This document shows, one piece after another, positions 1 through 12,061 of a stretch of 64,000 nucleotides of DNA. The first letter of the stretch is position 1, and every line of letters starts with the position of its first letter. The stretch spans positions 1,378,409 through 1,442,408 of the forward strand of contig PJRA01000016.1 of assembly GCA_016987375.1 (NCBI GenBank). The letters run 5' to 3'. The DNA comes from Brachionus koreanus. Taxonomy: Eukaryota > Rotifera > Eurotatoria > Ploima > Brachionidae. The notes under the pieces were generated by a model. It saw only the letters and a program-made list of their open reading frames with translations. It made no database searches and was not told where the DNA came from. Made by a program: the position numbers and the translations under genes.

Positions 1-841
1 AAAAGTAAATATTGGCTTTTGGCCGAGCACTAAAAATTTTAAATTTAATTTTGAACTCAAATTTTTAAATTTAAATAGATAGACTTTGCTTCTAATTATT
101 TAACGCTATTAAGCTAGATTGTGACTAATTAAATATAGTCGCATTGCCACAATTCAAATAAATTACAAATTTCAAATTACAATCTACTTAACTAGAAATC
201 AAATCCTTTATACAATTAATATGTCTTTTCTAATACATGATTTAGTCTTTTGTACTGCGTGCAATTTAGCAAATATTTACATCAATCAAAAACCTAATCA
301 CAAGTTGGGAAAATTGATCATATGTATATTTTTGTTTCAAAGTAAATAGACAAAAGGACACTCATTCAGGCCGCGTTTAAAATGATCCGTAAGAAATATC
401 ACCGAAAACAAAAGCCAAAATTTGATTTCTTTTAGTTTATAATTATCACTTAATCGGTTTAAGGATAAGGGAAAATTTTGCTAATTTGTCTTGTTTGAGA
501 CTTGACGTGACGTGATATCATTTAGCTCTATCGATTAATCTCGTACTAGATTATCTCATTAGGACAAGGTAGCTTAGCCAAGACTGATCTTATTAATTTA
601 AATGTAAATGTTTTCACATTCTCATATAAATTTTAGTTTCACAATTTTATTTATGACCATTTTATAAATTTAATAAAATTTTATTTTATCAATATTTATT
701 GTTTATTTAATTTATTGTTTATTTAAGATTAAAAAAAAATAAAATGATACTTAGAAATTTTTTTGCACAAAAAATTTTTTTATTAATGGTAAAATAAGAC
801 TTAAAAATTGTACTAAATTTAAAACTAATCTAATTAACTAG
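1..841. other. AT-rich upstream region, no gene recognised
   Basis: No long open frame and no recognisable RNA gene are visible here. The region lies directly upstream of the astacin gene and should hold its promoter. It may also hold an unrecognised first exon with the signal peptide, because the first coding exon I can read opens right after an AG at 840-841 preceded in frame by a stop. Confidence 0.4.
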
Positions 842-3800
842 CTACCATGGCTGTTGGAGAGTGCGAGTGGCGAGTCGTCTATGGAAAGATTGGGCAAGAG
901 AAGCAAGCTGATAAAGCGTGTGCACAAATTTTCAATAGCAAAAGACTTTAGTTCAGTGGAAGTGTCCGAAAATGATATGTTAAAAATAATAAACAATTCG
1001 GTATACTCTAATTTTCCCGCTTTACTTTCCACAAAATCGATAAAAGATTTGAAAAAAAATTTAAAAAATTTGCAGACTAAATTATTCAACTCTGTGTCGC
1101 CCACATCAACTGGCGCTATTAATCATCTAAATTCGACGGCAGATCGATTGGAAAATTTGAAAAAAAAGCTCACCTTGGTCAAAGAAAAAGCTCGAATGGC
1201 ATCAATAATAAATGAAGTGTTTGATGATGTTTTGTCTACGAGAACAATAAATTTTTCCAAATTAGCCAAGGGCCGGTCAATAGAGGAGACCAAGACAGTT
1301 CTTAATTACATGCTAACCTCATTATATCAGATAAAAACCAGTCAAGAATCGCACAAGTTCGATTCAATGAAATTTCTAGACCAAGTTTACCTAAATCCAC
1401 TAGATGTATCACCAGACGGCCTATTCGAAAACGATATAGTTCTATCAAAGCAGCAAGCTTATAGAATATTTTCCAAATACTTGCCAAAGAGCTATGATGA
1501 GCCAAATGTGCGAAAAGTAATCAGAGACACGGTGCACAGATGGAACATGCCAATTCATTTTTATCTAGATCAAAAATACAGTAATTAAAAAAAAATTTTA
1601 TGTTTTTATTTATTTTATTTTTTTAAATTAAGGTGAATACGAGAAACAAATAATTCGTAAAGCATTTAGAAGATGGCAAGAAAGTACTTGTTTAGTATTT
1701 AGGGAAATATTTAACTTGGATACACAAATCCACTATTTGAGAGTTATTCGTGGTCAGGGTTGTTGGTCACCGATTGGATTTTTGAAAGAAGCCAAGTATC
1801 AAGAGCTTTCACTTGGTCCAGGCTGTATTCATAAAGGAACTGCTTTGCATGAAATTGGACACACACTGGGATTCTTTCACGAACAATCCCGTCCCGACCG
1901 GGATGATTATATTCACATTATTCGAGATAATATTGCCACTTATGGCGAAATAAATTTTGAGAAATATTCAGACAATGAAATATCTAAGTTTGGTGTACCA
2001 TATGATCTTGCATCAGACATGCATTATGGCAGCTTGGTAAGATGGAAAAAAAATGTTTAATTTTTTTATTTAAATTTTATTCAATTAAAGTCCTTTTCGG
2101 CAAATAATAAGGCAACAATTACTCCCAAAGATAAACGATATCAAAGAACTATAGGCCAACGTAATGATCTATCATTTAGTGATATAAAAACAGCTAATAA
2201 TGTCTATTGTCAAAGTAAATATCGAAATTTAAAAAAAAAGAAAAAATTTTTTTTTTTAATTTTTTTCCGCTTAGATAAATGTCCTTATTCGCTTCCTTGT
2301 CAGCGCGGAGGCTACCCGAATCCTAAAGATTGTAGAAGATGTTTGTGTCCAGACGGGTTTGCTGGTGAGTTTTGTGACCAGGTAGCTCCATCGAACGGCG
2401 TTTGCGGCGGTTTGATGAACAATTTGACCGGAATATTAGAAACGCCAAACTATCCACTTTATTATCCTGGTTTTATTTATTGTAATTGGTTAATTAAAGT
2501 AAAAAAGACTATTTTTTTTTAGAATTATTTATTTAATCTTTAAAATTAGGCTCCAAAAGGATATCGAGTTCGTTTGACTTTTTCAAAAATATTTTCCACA
2601 ACATGCCAAGTTCAGAGTACATATGGGCCATGTGATCAAGACTGGCTAGAAATAAGAGATAATAGTGAAATTTTCTATCAAGGTGGACCACGCTATTGCT
2701 GTTCCCAAAAACCTGATACCACAATATCAATCGACAACGAATTATTAGTCTTATTTCGTTCATCAATGGCAAATGTGAACTCAAACGGCTTCAGAGCATA
2801 TTATGACTTTATCGGTAAAATTAAATTTTTGCTTAATTCTTTATGAATTATTAATTAATTACTTAAGATAAAAATGGAGAAGTAATTTTATCAACAAATT
2901 CAGTTTCTTCAACTTCAAGCAGCATTGATCCTTGTGAACAACAGCCTTGCTTAAATAATGGAAAATGTGAAAGAGCAGAAAATAGTTTTAAATGTGTGTG
3001 TCAAAGAGGATGGACTGGCATGAAATGTGAGGCTCGTTTGTCAAAATGCAGTCAGATAAAATGTGAAAATAATGGAATTTGCTTGGAAAATTTAGACGCT
3101 TGTCTGTGTCAGCCAGGATTTACTGGCGAAAGATGTGAGAAACAAATTGATGCATGCGAGAGTAGTCCATGTGTAAAAGGCGTATGTGTTAATTTAGCAA
3201 ATAACATGGGCTATAAATGCTATTGTTTGTCTAATTACACTGGTTCAAGATGCGAAATAATGCTGAACAAAAAATACTGCAAACCAAATTTGTGCTTAAA
3301 TAATGGTGAATGTATTGAGTCGCCGCTAATGGAAGGATTTGTCTGCAAATGCCCTGTAAACTACCATGGCATATTTTGTGAAAAAGATATTTGCTCTAAA
3401 GGTGACATATGCGGCACTGGAAAGTGTGTTTTGAAAGAGAAAAATGGCTATTATTGTAAATGCCCAGATGGAAAAATAGGAGACAACTGCACATCCCATC
3501 CATGTTCGACTGGCATATGTGGTCAACATGGAACATGCGAAAGAGTAGATTCGTTTGACATAAACTATAAATGTAATTGTGCAATCGGCTTCTCTGGGGT
3601 GCATTGTGAGACAAAATTAGGTACATGTTATTCCAATCCCTGCGTTAATGGAAAATGTTTAGAGCAAAATGATGACGATTTTGAATGCTTGTGTGATTTT
3701 GGTTATGTAGGCAAAAAATGTGACATACGTAAGTCAACAAAAAAATGTACACTAAAAATAAAAATAATTTTTTTTGTTTTATTTTAAAAAAACTAGCTTT

Positions 3801-6540
3801 TTTTTCAAATATAACCCAATCGGTATGCAATTCAAATCCGTGTATTAACAATGGAATTTGTTTTGAAAAACGAAATAGCATATCTGAATATATATGCTTT
3901 TGTCCGCCTGGTTTTATTGGTCTACACTGTGAAATAGCAGTCAATTTAGATGAAAACGTTTGCAAAGAGGGTCTTTGTAAACAAGGAAGATGCGTTCTTT
4001 TGAACGACAGGTAGGAAACTTTGAAAAATTTCAATTTTTCAAAAATATAATTTTTTTTCTTTTCAAGTCAAATATGTCAATGTGACAAAAACTGGCATGG
4101 TTCTAGATGTGACCAATTTGATCCTTGTTCTAATCCAAATCCATGCAGCAATAATGGCAAATGTTTATTGAGACCAAATAACCAATATATATGCTCATGT
4201 TCAAATGGCTTTAGTGGGCAAAAGTAATTGAGAAAAAAATTTATAAAAATTATCTAAAAAATTTGATTTTTAAGTTGCGAAATTACTCCACAAGTAAAGT
4301 GTTCAAATGACATGTGTCTAAATGGTGGTACTTGTATACCCGATCGTAGAAGTAAAATTGGTTTTAGGTGTCTATGTTCGCCAAATTTTGTTGGACCAAA
4401 CTGCATGTATAACATTAACTCATGTGCCTCCAATCCATGTGACGACAATCAAATATGCACTAACAGAGGCTATACTTATGAGTGCAGAAATTTATTCAAA
4501 CGTACCAGTCTGTTTCTTTCAACTAAATCCACATTTGCCAACTTAATTCTTTTGCCAAAATCAAAAACAACCAGATCAGTGTGTTCATACAATCCATGCA
4601 GAAATAACGCCACTTGCTATCAAATTTCTAATTCAGAATATCAATGCGTATGCCGTCAAGGCTATACTGGGAAATTTTGCAATTTTCTAGATGAGTGCTT
4701 GCTGAATAGAAATTTTTGCAATAATAATGGAAAATGTTACATGAAGAATGGTAGAGCGACGTGTGAATGCAGACCAGGCTTTCAGGAGCCTCATTGTGAT
4801 CGTCTAATTGACATGTTCAAATTTAGACCGTACAATAAAACATTTTGTGAAATAAATGTTTGTCAAAATGGTGGCAAGTGTATCCATTCGGATCTCTATA
4901 ACAACAAAGTATTTGGAATGAGATGTCTGTGTGAAGCAGGTTTTAGTGGCTTTTTCTGCGAAATTGAAATGCGCTCACCAAAAACTAAAAATTACTACAA
5001 GTCAAGACACGTCCCGCATATTTGTCAGTCAACATTCAATCAAACATTGGATCTTCCATTGCGAATTGTCAAGCTTCCTTACTCAAACAGTTCCTATTAT
5101 GTTATTCAAAGTGATGTGGTTTGGTATATCAACGAAGGCTCAATTGATAATGATGTTCAAAAATGGCCTGTTCGAATCACAGATCTTTTTCCCGGAGTCG
5201 AAATTGACATTGATGCCATAGTCTACGATTATCTAAATAACGAAATTCTAGTCTTTAAAGTAGTTAATTTTTATTTGAAATTTTTTGAAAAAAAAATTTT
5301 TTTTTTTATTCTATTTTTATTTAAGGAAAATAAATATTGGACATTTAAAAAAGTTTTGAACAAAAAACATTCGTATAATTTATTAAACGATGGTCCTTTG
5401 ATGATTAAATCAAATTTTGGCTTGACAAATGTGGACAGTGGACTTTTTTTGAATGAAAATTCTCTATTTTTGATCAAAGATTCGAAAATAGTTCATTACG
5501 ATAAAACAAAAGCGCTGGCTATTTACTTTTTACCATTTAGAGTAAACGATATTCAATTTAGCATTCCATTTGACCATAACAAGTTCTATGTACTTGGCAA
5601 AAATAGGCTCTATCTATTCCACATTAATCCTAAGAAGCATCAAGTTTTTGTTGAGTCAATTGATTCCGATTTGATAAATTCTTTTTTTTGTCAACCATTT
5701 ACCAAGGCAAAAAGTACCATTTTGGAAAATTCAAACAAAATTGAAAAGTATATCCGACCATGTCCTAATTTGTTGAGCATAAACTCCATAATAAAGCTTA
5801 ACTCAACAACTGCATTAGTCTACTACAAGGGTAAATTGATTATTAGTTAATTGAGACTTTTTTTTAAAAATTTTTATTCTAAAAGGAAATACAATTGAAT
5901 ATGTTGAGTACGGAATTAATGGATACAAGTTTTTAGAAAATTCTTTGAATAATACTTTAGATCTAGATTCAAGATCAAGAACTGATCTAAAATATTCAAT
6001 GATTAATTTGAACAGAATATTATTTGTTTTTCAAGTAATTAAAACAAAAAAAAAATGCTTATTTTGCTCTTAAATTAATTTTTTTTATTAGAATGATGCT
6101 GTTTGGTTGTTTTCGATGATGGATAATGAAATAATTAAAAGTTCACTGCCGGCCTTGTTTAAAGATCTTTTTCCGAACAAAATAGGCCTTGAGTCAATAG
6201 TAAGCGCACATTATTCGTCATCTAGTCGCAAATTTTATTTTTTCACAGGTAAAATTTTTTTTTCTAAATCTCTGATTTAAATGTGATCTTAAATGATTTT
6301 ATTTTAGAAAAATACTACATTGAATATGAAAATGAAAATAAAATATCACGTAGAGAATCCATTAGAAATTTGTCTTCAAATTTAACAAATGTGATCCAGA
6401 ACCATGAGGATAATGAAAGTGTATATTTGGTAGATGCAAATAATTTTATGTACTATTTGAATTTAAAAAACGATTATCTTGAATCAATTGAGAGGCGTAC
6501 TGTCAATATAAAACTTTTCGATAATTGTATTCATTTTTAA
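842..6540 (+). CDS. Secreted astacin metalloprotease with CUB, ~16 EGF repeats and hemopexin-like C-terminus
   Basis: I read 13 exons: 842-1580, 1633-2036, 2091-2214, 2275-2498, 2550-2814, 2868-3728, 3797-4010, 4068-4223, 4275-5259, 5326-5830, 5886-6034, 6092-6248, 6308-6540. Phase is kept throughout, giving about 1,670 residues. The first in-frame ATG is at 881; the N-terminus shows no signal peptide, so an upstream exon is likely. Order: a propeptide of about 200 residues ending in an FENDI motif (1424-1438) that resembles the astacin aspartate switch FxGDI; the astacin catalytic domain with zinc motif HEIGHTLGFFHEQSRPDRD and Met-turn SDMHYGS; one EGF; one CUB (CGG...NYP...CNW, CDQDWLEIRD); about 15 more EGF repeats (exons 6-9); then blades resembling hemopexin repeats (DVVWYIN, WPVRITDLFPG, VFKENKYWTF, FFTGEKYYIEY). 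Catalysis is zinc-dependent endoproteolysis outside the cell. One EGF near 4430-4500 lacks its last loop. The protease call is certain; the hemopexin call is strong but by eye. Confidence 0.88.
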
Positions 6541-8057
6541 TCTTTAATAACTTTTATTTGAATTTTTTTATGTTCTTTTAATTAATTTTAATCCTAAAAA
6601 TAAAATTGATTTTAGTAAATTAATTGTCTATTTTTTTCTGTTTTATCCTCAAGGTGCTATAAAATATTAAAAGATTTATAAGCTCAAAGAATTTTCTCGA
6701 TTTTTATATGTGATTTTTCTGCAATATGAGTTTTGACACTCAAAGACAAACATTTTTGTAACTAACTATGTGAATTTTTAGACCCATGTGAACCAAAGTT
6801 TCATTATTTAATTTTTTGTTGATCAAATTTGCAGTCATTTAAAAAATTCAAGTCTCTTTTGCTAAAATAAAGCATAAAATTTAAACTACTTTCTTTAAAT
6901 TTTAAAATTTGTTCCTTTTGAAAATTTTGTATTTAATTGCATTAATTGTTATAACGGGTGCACAGAAATGGTTGTGTGAAATTACAAAGAGAACAAAAAA
7001 TTTTGATCATTTTAATTGATAAAATTATGGAAATTTAATAGCTAGAATGTATTGTCAGTTTAAGTTTGTATTTTAAAATCTGAGTAAAGTTTAAATTAAA
7101 TATATTATTTTGATCTGAATAAATTTCAAAAACATAGTGATCTACTACAGTTGGAAAAAGCAATTTTAAAAATTCTAATTGATATAGAGATCGTAAGATA
7201 AATAAGAACAAATATCGTGTAATCTTTTGCTGCTTTTCCTACTATTGACGGTTTATTTGTTGACCAAATCAACAAAATAAAAAAAAAAAACAAAAACATA
7301 GAAACAGAATATTAAAACATGTTTTTTTCATAATAATTTCTTTCATAAAAAAAACTCTTATGAAAACGTAATATGACTCATTTTAATCAAAATAAAATTC
7401 TCTACAAAATGATGCGAATTGTGCTTTTAGATTAATTACCACTGATGACAAGAAGGTCGCTCAAAAAAAAATATTATTTTTTCAGAGCTAAGTGGTTTTT
7501 TAAAACTTGATAAATCAATATTAATTAGTTTGTTCAAAATTCTAAGAATAAAAAAAAATATTACCATTAATAGATTAAATTAAAAATTAACTCCTAGTAA
7601 TGTTTATTAAAATAAAAATCAGAAAAAAAAGAGTCTTGATTTTTATCAAGTAATTAATCACCAGTTATTGAATAAATGATTAATAAAATAGTTTTTTTTT
7701 AATGCTTGTTTAGAAAATTCAAAATTTCAAAAAAATATTCCTTTTTATATAACCCTAAATGATAAATATTCTTTAAAAATATTAGTTTAACTTGTTTCTT
7801 CCTGTAAAACAAAGCAAAATTTTTAGAATCAGAATAGAATTTCGTTAGTATTTAATTAAAAAACTAATTATTTTTATTTACATAAAGAGGCATGACTTGT
7901 AATTAAAAAAGTTTGCTTTCAAAGAAAGTTTATAATTGATATTCATTTTTAAAATTCTTAAGTAAAAAATATTTGAATAAATCACAAAAAGATAAATTTT
8001 TTTCATGCAATTAATTTATTAAGATTTATAACTAAAACAATCTAGATATATAAATTA
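6541..8057. other. AT-rich intergenic region
   Basis: Convergent spacer between the plus-strand protease gene and the minus-strand cysteine-rich gene. I see only AT-rich sequence with A and T runs, and no credible coding or RNA gene. Confidence 0.5.
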
Positions 8058-8753
8058 TTAAGGGCATACTCCACAAGATTTTGGACAAAGTGTTCTAACG
8101 AATTGATTTTTACAATTCTCTGTTTTATCTCCTTTCAAAAATTGAATCAAGCATGAACCATCGTCAGCACATTTTGTTAATTTGCAGTTTTTAGATTGGT
8201 CATATACATTGAGATCATTATTGTTTCGATCAACTAGGGTTAGACATTCGCATTTGCAACGTGTCCCATCATTATAAACTTTTCCTAGATTTTCACAAAA
8301 AAAGTCTTTGCAGCACAAACATTTGACTGGACATTTGAAAAAATCAGCATCAGAAGCGTTATAGCAATTGACATTTGAACAAAAAAGATCATCTTTAGCT
8401 TGACATGGATCTGGTTGGTATTGACATCTTGGTCCTTGAAAACCATAGTTACAAGAGCACTTACAATTAGTCTTATTCAATATTCCTCCATTTAAACATG
8501 GCATGCAGTAGTTGTTTAAAATAGATGGTTGTTGGCAAAAGCATTTTTTTGGACATTTATCTGAATGAAACTCACAATCCAAAGTGGAACATGAAACATC
8601 ATCATCCAATTGTGATAAACAATCGATGTTGGGTATACATTTGTTCAATTTGGTGTCTAAAATTTGTCCCGATGAGCAAGTCTGAGCATAAATTGAAACC
8701 ATAAATTGGCTCAAAAAAAGAAGCGCTAAAATTGAAAAGGAATTTTTTCTCAT
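8058..8753 (-). CDS. Secreted cysteine-rich EGF/ShKT-like protein, single exon, 231 aa
   Basis: This intact single-exon gene encodes 231 residues. A clear signal peptide (hydrophobic to about residue 22, ending IYAQ) is followed by almost nothing but cysteine-rich modules. There is an EGF-type turn (CNYGFQGPRC) in the middle, and the C-terminal 40 residues follow a ShKT-like pattern ending LCPKSCGVCP. It is the most diverged and most compact of the five related genes on this strand between 8 and 24.6 kb, with no Ser/Thr-rich linker and no intron. ShKT modules occur widely in secreted animal proteins (proteases, mucins, ion-channel ligands), so the domain does not give a specific function. Export and heavy disulphide bonding are strongly supported; the partner is unknown. 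Confidence 0.8.
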   Translation of the reverse strand: MRKNSFSILALLFLSQFMVSIYAQTCSSGQILDTKLNKCIPNIDCLSQLDDDVSCSTLDCEFHSDKCPKKCFCQQPSILNNYCMPCLNGGILNKTNCKCSCNYGFQGPRCQYQPDPCQAKDDLFCSNVNCYNASDADFFKCPVKCLCCKDFFCENLGKVYNDGTRCKCECLTLVDRNNNDLNVYDQSKNCKLTKCADDGSCLIQFLKGDKTENCKNQFVRTLCPKSCGVCP

Positions 8754-10726
8754 TTTTTAATTAAATCCTTTGATTCTTTTGAAAATTAAAAATAAAAAAA
8801 AACTAAAATCATTCAATTTATATTAAATTTTTAAGAAAAAAGAAAAACATTTAATTAGATTTTTGATTTTTGTTGTTCTTTTTTTTATTATAAAATAAAT
8901 GATTTAACATGATTTTTAAATATTTGTGAATTTGTTTTTTTTTTTTTAAATTTGAATATCACCTCCAAATTTTAAATGACTATTGACATTGAAAAGATCG
9001 TTAAGATTTATTTGAATTTTACTGCTCAAACATCTTTCACTTAATCTTAATTTGATTTATTTAATCGTGTTCTTCACATAGCTTATATTCAAGTGGCTAT
9101 TTATTTTCAAATTATTTCGTAATATATTTTTTTCTTATAAATTTTATTTTGAATGTAAAAATTAAACTCTAATATGAGAAAAAATGACTGTTTGTGAAAT
9201 TTTTTCCAATTAGTAATACAATTTTTTTTTTAATCTCTAGAATGAATTGATCACCAAAAATAATACAGTAATCTTATTTAAACTATTTTCTTGGGTCCTC
9301 AATTAAAAAAAAAACATTGTCACTAAAATTAGAATTTTCAGCTGAAGAGAAAAAAACATTTATTTAAAATTCAAAATTTTTATAACAAAAAAATGAGACA
9401 AGTAGGCAAAGGAATAAAATAAATAATGAAAAAAAAACATAAATGATTATTTTTTTTATAAAAAAGAAAATGCAAGCTTAAACTCAATATTGTTTTATGT
9501 TCTTATTGTTAGCCGCTGATACCAATCACTTCGCTCACTTTCTCTTAAAGACATATTGAGTTACCAATCCTACTTCACTGGTCTAGTTAAAATATAACTC
9601 TGATTTATTACCCTAGTTAATAGACTTGTTTTGAATACTTGATATAGTGTTAAGAATAAAATTAAATAAACTAAGACTTGATCTGATATTCTTACCATAA
9701 CAAATTGTTTAAGAAAACTATCACAGAAAGATTAGAATTTAATTTAATTTGACTAAAGCATTAAAACTTTTTTTCTAATAAAAACATCTGATGTTATTAA
9801 TCCAATCGTCACCAGCATTAGCAGAGAAAGAATTCTAATTTTCTATAAAATTAAAATTTTTTAAAAATTTATAAATTATTAATTTTTATTTAATTTAGAA
9901 AATAATAAATTATATTTTCGGGAAAATTTCTATTAACTGATTAAATTTAAAAGTTTTCTTTTAATATTAAAAAAAATTTGTTTAACTAAATTTACTTTCA
10001 GTCTAATAAATTCTAATGTCGTTTAAATTCCATTTTCTAATCTTCTGTAATTTAATTTTTTAAAAAACTAATTCTAAATTCTAACTTTTAGTATTATTTA
10101 TATTCTCTTAAAGAAAAGATGCTTTTTTTTGAAATAGAAATTCTTTCCTTTGTTAAGAAAGAGTATTCTTGGACATTTTTAGGCTTTAATGGTGCTCTCT
10201 TTAAATTATTTTAAAATAAGACATTTTGATAAAATTGATTTTATAATTCTCAACCCGATTTCCTAAATTTAAATTTTGGCCTTATATACTAATTATATAT
10301 CTAAATATTCTAATGTCGAAAAAAAATTAGAAAAATCATGATTTCAATAAAAAAAGATGTAAAAACTCTAGATTCAAATAAAATACCATTACAATCGTTT
10401 TTAAGTACAATTTGTAAAAAGTAAAAATTTAGTGTCGTCTAATAAGACTTCATTCACCGCTTGAAAAAAAATAAAAGCAATTACTTTCATTTAGCCAATT
10501 TTTCTCTAGCAGAGAAAAAATACTAAATTTCTATAAAATTCAAATTTTTTGAAATTTTACTTAAAAATTTTAAATTTGAAAATTAAAAATTTATATTATA
10601 AATTAAAGCATTTTTGTCAGATAAAAAGATATTTTTTTATAATCATTAAAGTAGGGTGTAATGTTATTTAATTATTTAAAAATCAAAAATTGCTTGTTCA
10701 AGTATTTATTTTAATGATTAAGAAAA
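8754..10726. other. AT-rich intergenic region with one inverted repeat
   Basis: No coding region was recognised over nearly 2 kb. A slightly GC-richer patch at 9480-9600 is bounded by a perfect 10-base inverted repeat (AACTCAATAT at 9481-9490 and ATATTGAGTT at 9551-9560). The rest is low-complexity AT sequence. Confidence 0.4.
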
Positions 10727-11441
10727 TTAATCTTCTGAAGGGTTTGAAATAGTTGTATTACATTTTTTGCACAAATGTGGACAATAAGAGCTAATCACTT
10801 CAATATCACAAAAATCAAAATTATATAATAAACAATTCTTAGGTTCTTCTTTAGTACAATTCAAATTTTCACATTTTTCTCCGCTGAAGTTTTCAAAGCA
10901 AGTGCATTTACAAGTATCACTATTAAAACGTCCTTCATTGTAACATGTCGTATTTTTACATTTTGAATTTGTTTCACAAAGTTTTCCTTCGAATTCTGAC
11001 GGACAGTTACATTTACAATTTTTTTGATCAAAAGTTCCATTATTTAAGCACTTGTCAAATCCACAATCACAAAATTTTTTTTTGCACATTCCTGGACAAT
11101 AATCTTTAATTTCTTGAATGCTACATGTGTCAGGTGTAAGGCTTATTCCACATTCTTTAGCTTGATTAGTACAATTAAATCTTTCGCAATAATCACCTTT
11201 TTTAAATTTTGGACTAAAAATAAAAAAAAACATTAACTCAAATTTTTACCATAATATCCTTGAAAACCTTTAAGTAAAAATTATCTATCAATATAATTTT
11301 GTAATTAATACTGTTTTTTTAAATTTTACATTGACATGTTTCGTTTTTTAAATTTCCTCCATTTAAGCATTCCTTACTGGTTTGGCTCATTGAATTCAAA
11401 GCCAAAAAAGCAATAACTGATGTCAATATTAAAATTTTCAT
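10727..11441 (-). CDS. Secreted EGF/ShKT-like protein with an 18-nt microexon, 199 aa
   Basis: Reading down the minus strand, the exons are 11441-11330, 11267-11250 (18 nt) and 11196-10727. Together they give 199 residues with phase kept. Exon 1 encodes a signal peptide (MKILILTSVIAFLALNSMSQ) and the start of an EGF module. The microexon supplies CFQGYYG, and exon 3 completes the module as GDYCE. Exon 3 then alternates ShKT-like units (pattern ...C-x2-EIKDYCPGMC...) with EGF units (FEGKLC, FSGEKC), and ends with an HLCKKC ShKT-like unit. Exon 3's acceptor is the unusual AAAAAAG at 11197-11203, not the earlier TTTTTAG, because only it keeps the frame and restores the canonical EGF spacing. The neighbouring paralog at 13.9-16.8 kb has the same structure, and their 5' halves are nearly identical. 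Function is unknown beyond secretion. Confidence 0.78.
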
Positions 11442-12061
11442 TTTCGAATTTTAAAAATATCTAATTTTCATTTTTATTTTTTATTGCAGTTTAAATAGCA
11501 ATACTGTAGTTATTAAATTTAATTAAATTGCTACATTTATTCTATCACTTTTAATATTTTTTGGAAAATTAAAGTAAGAATTATAAAGCAAATAATTATA
11601 AATAATTAAGAAATAGAAACCAAATATTTAAAATTAATAATATGATTTTTTTATTTTATTCCTTTTTTTTTTGAATGTTACTTTTTTGTTGATAAATATT
11701 ATGACAAAACCAGAATATTTGCTTTTTGTCTTTTTAGATTTTTTATTCATATTTTGTTTTGAATCAATTTTGGAATAATAATAATAAAAATTCAAGGCAT
11801 AACACGAAAATATTTGATTTAATAATAAATTAATAAATTTTTAATTTTTGTTTCCAATATTCTTATTAATCATTCTGAACAATGTTAAGCTATAAGACAT
11901 TTTATTTTATAAAACAAATCAAGGCATCTAATGGTTTTATGCAATTTAGTAAAATAGAACAGAACAAATAGTTAAAAATTCTTATAACATAAAAGTTATA
12001 AGGTGCAACATCCAAAGATGGATTATCATCATCAATCTGGTAAAATTAAGCAAAATTAATT
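11442..12061. other. AT-rich spacer between cysteine-rich gene and retroelement
   Basis: Nothing coding is seen. The right edge, near 12045-12061, is where base composition changes abruptly to the GC-richer retrotransposon and probably marks its truncated 5' end. Confidence 0.4.

Noticed and set aside
3326..4034. Minus-strand frames under the EGF repeats
   Set aside because: Antisense to well-supported EGF exons; open only because of biased base composition.
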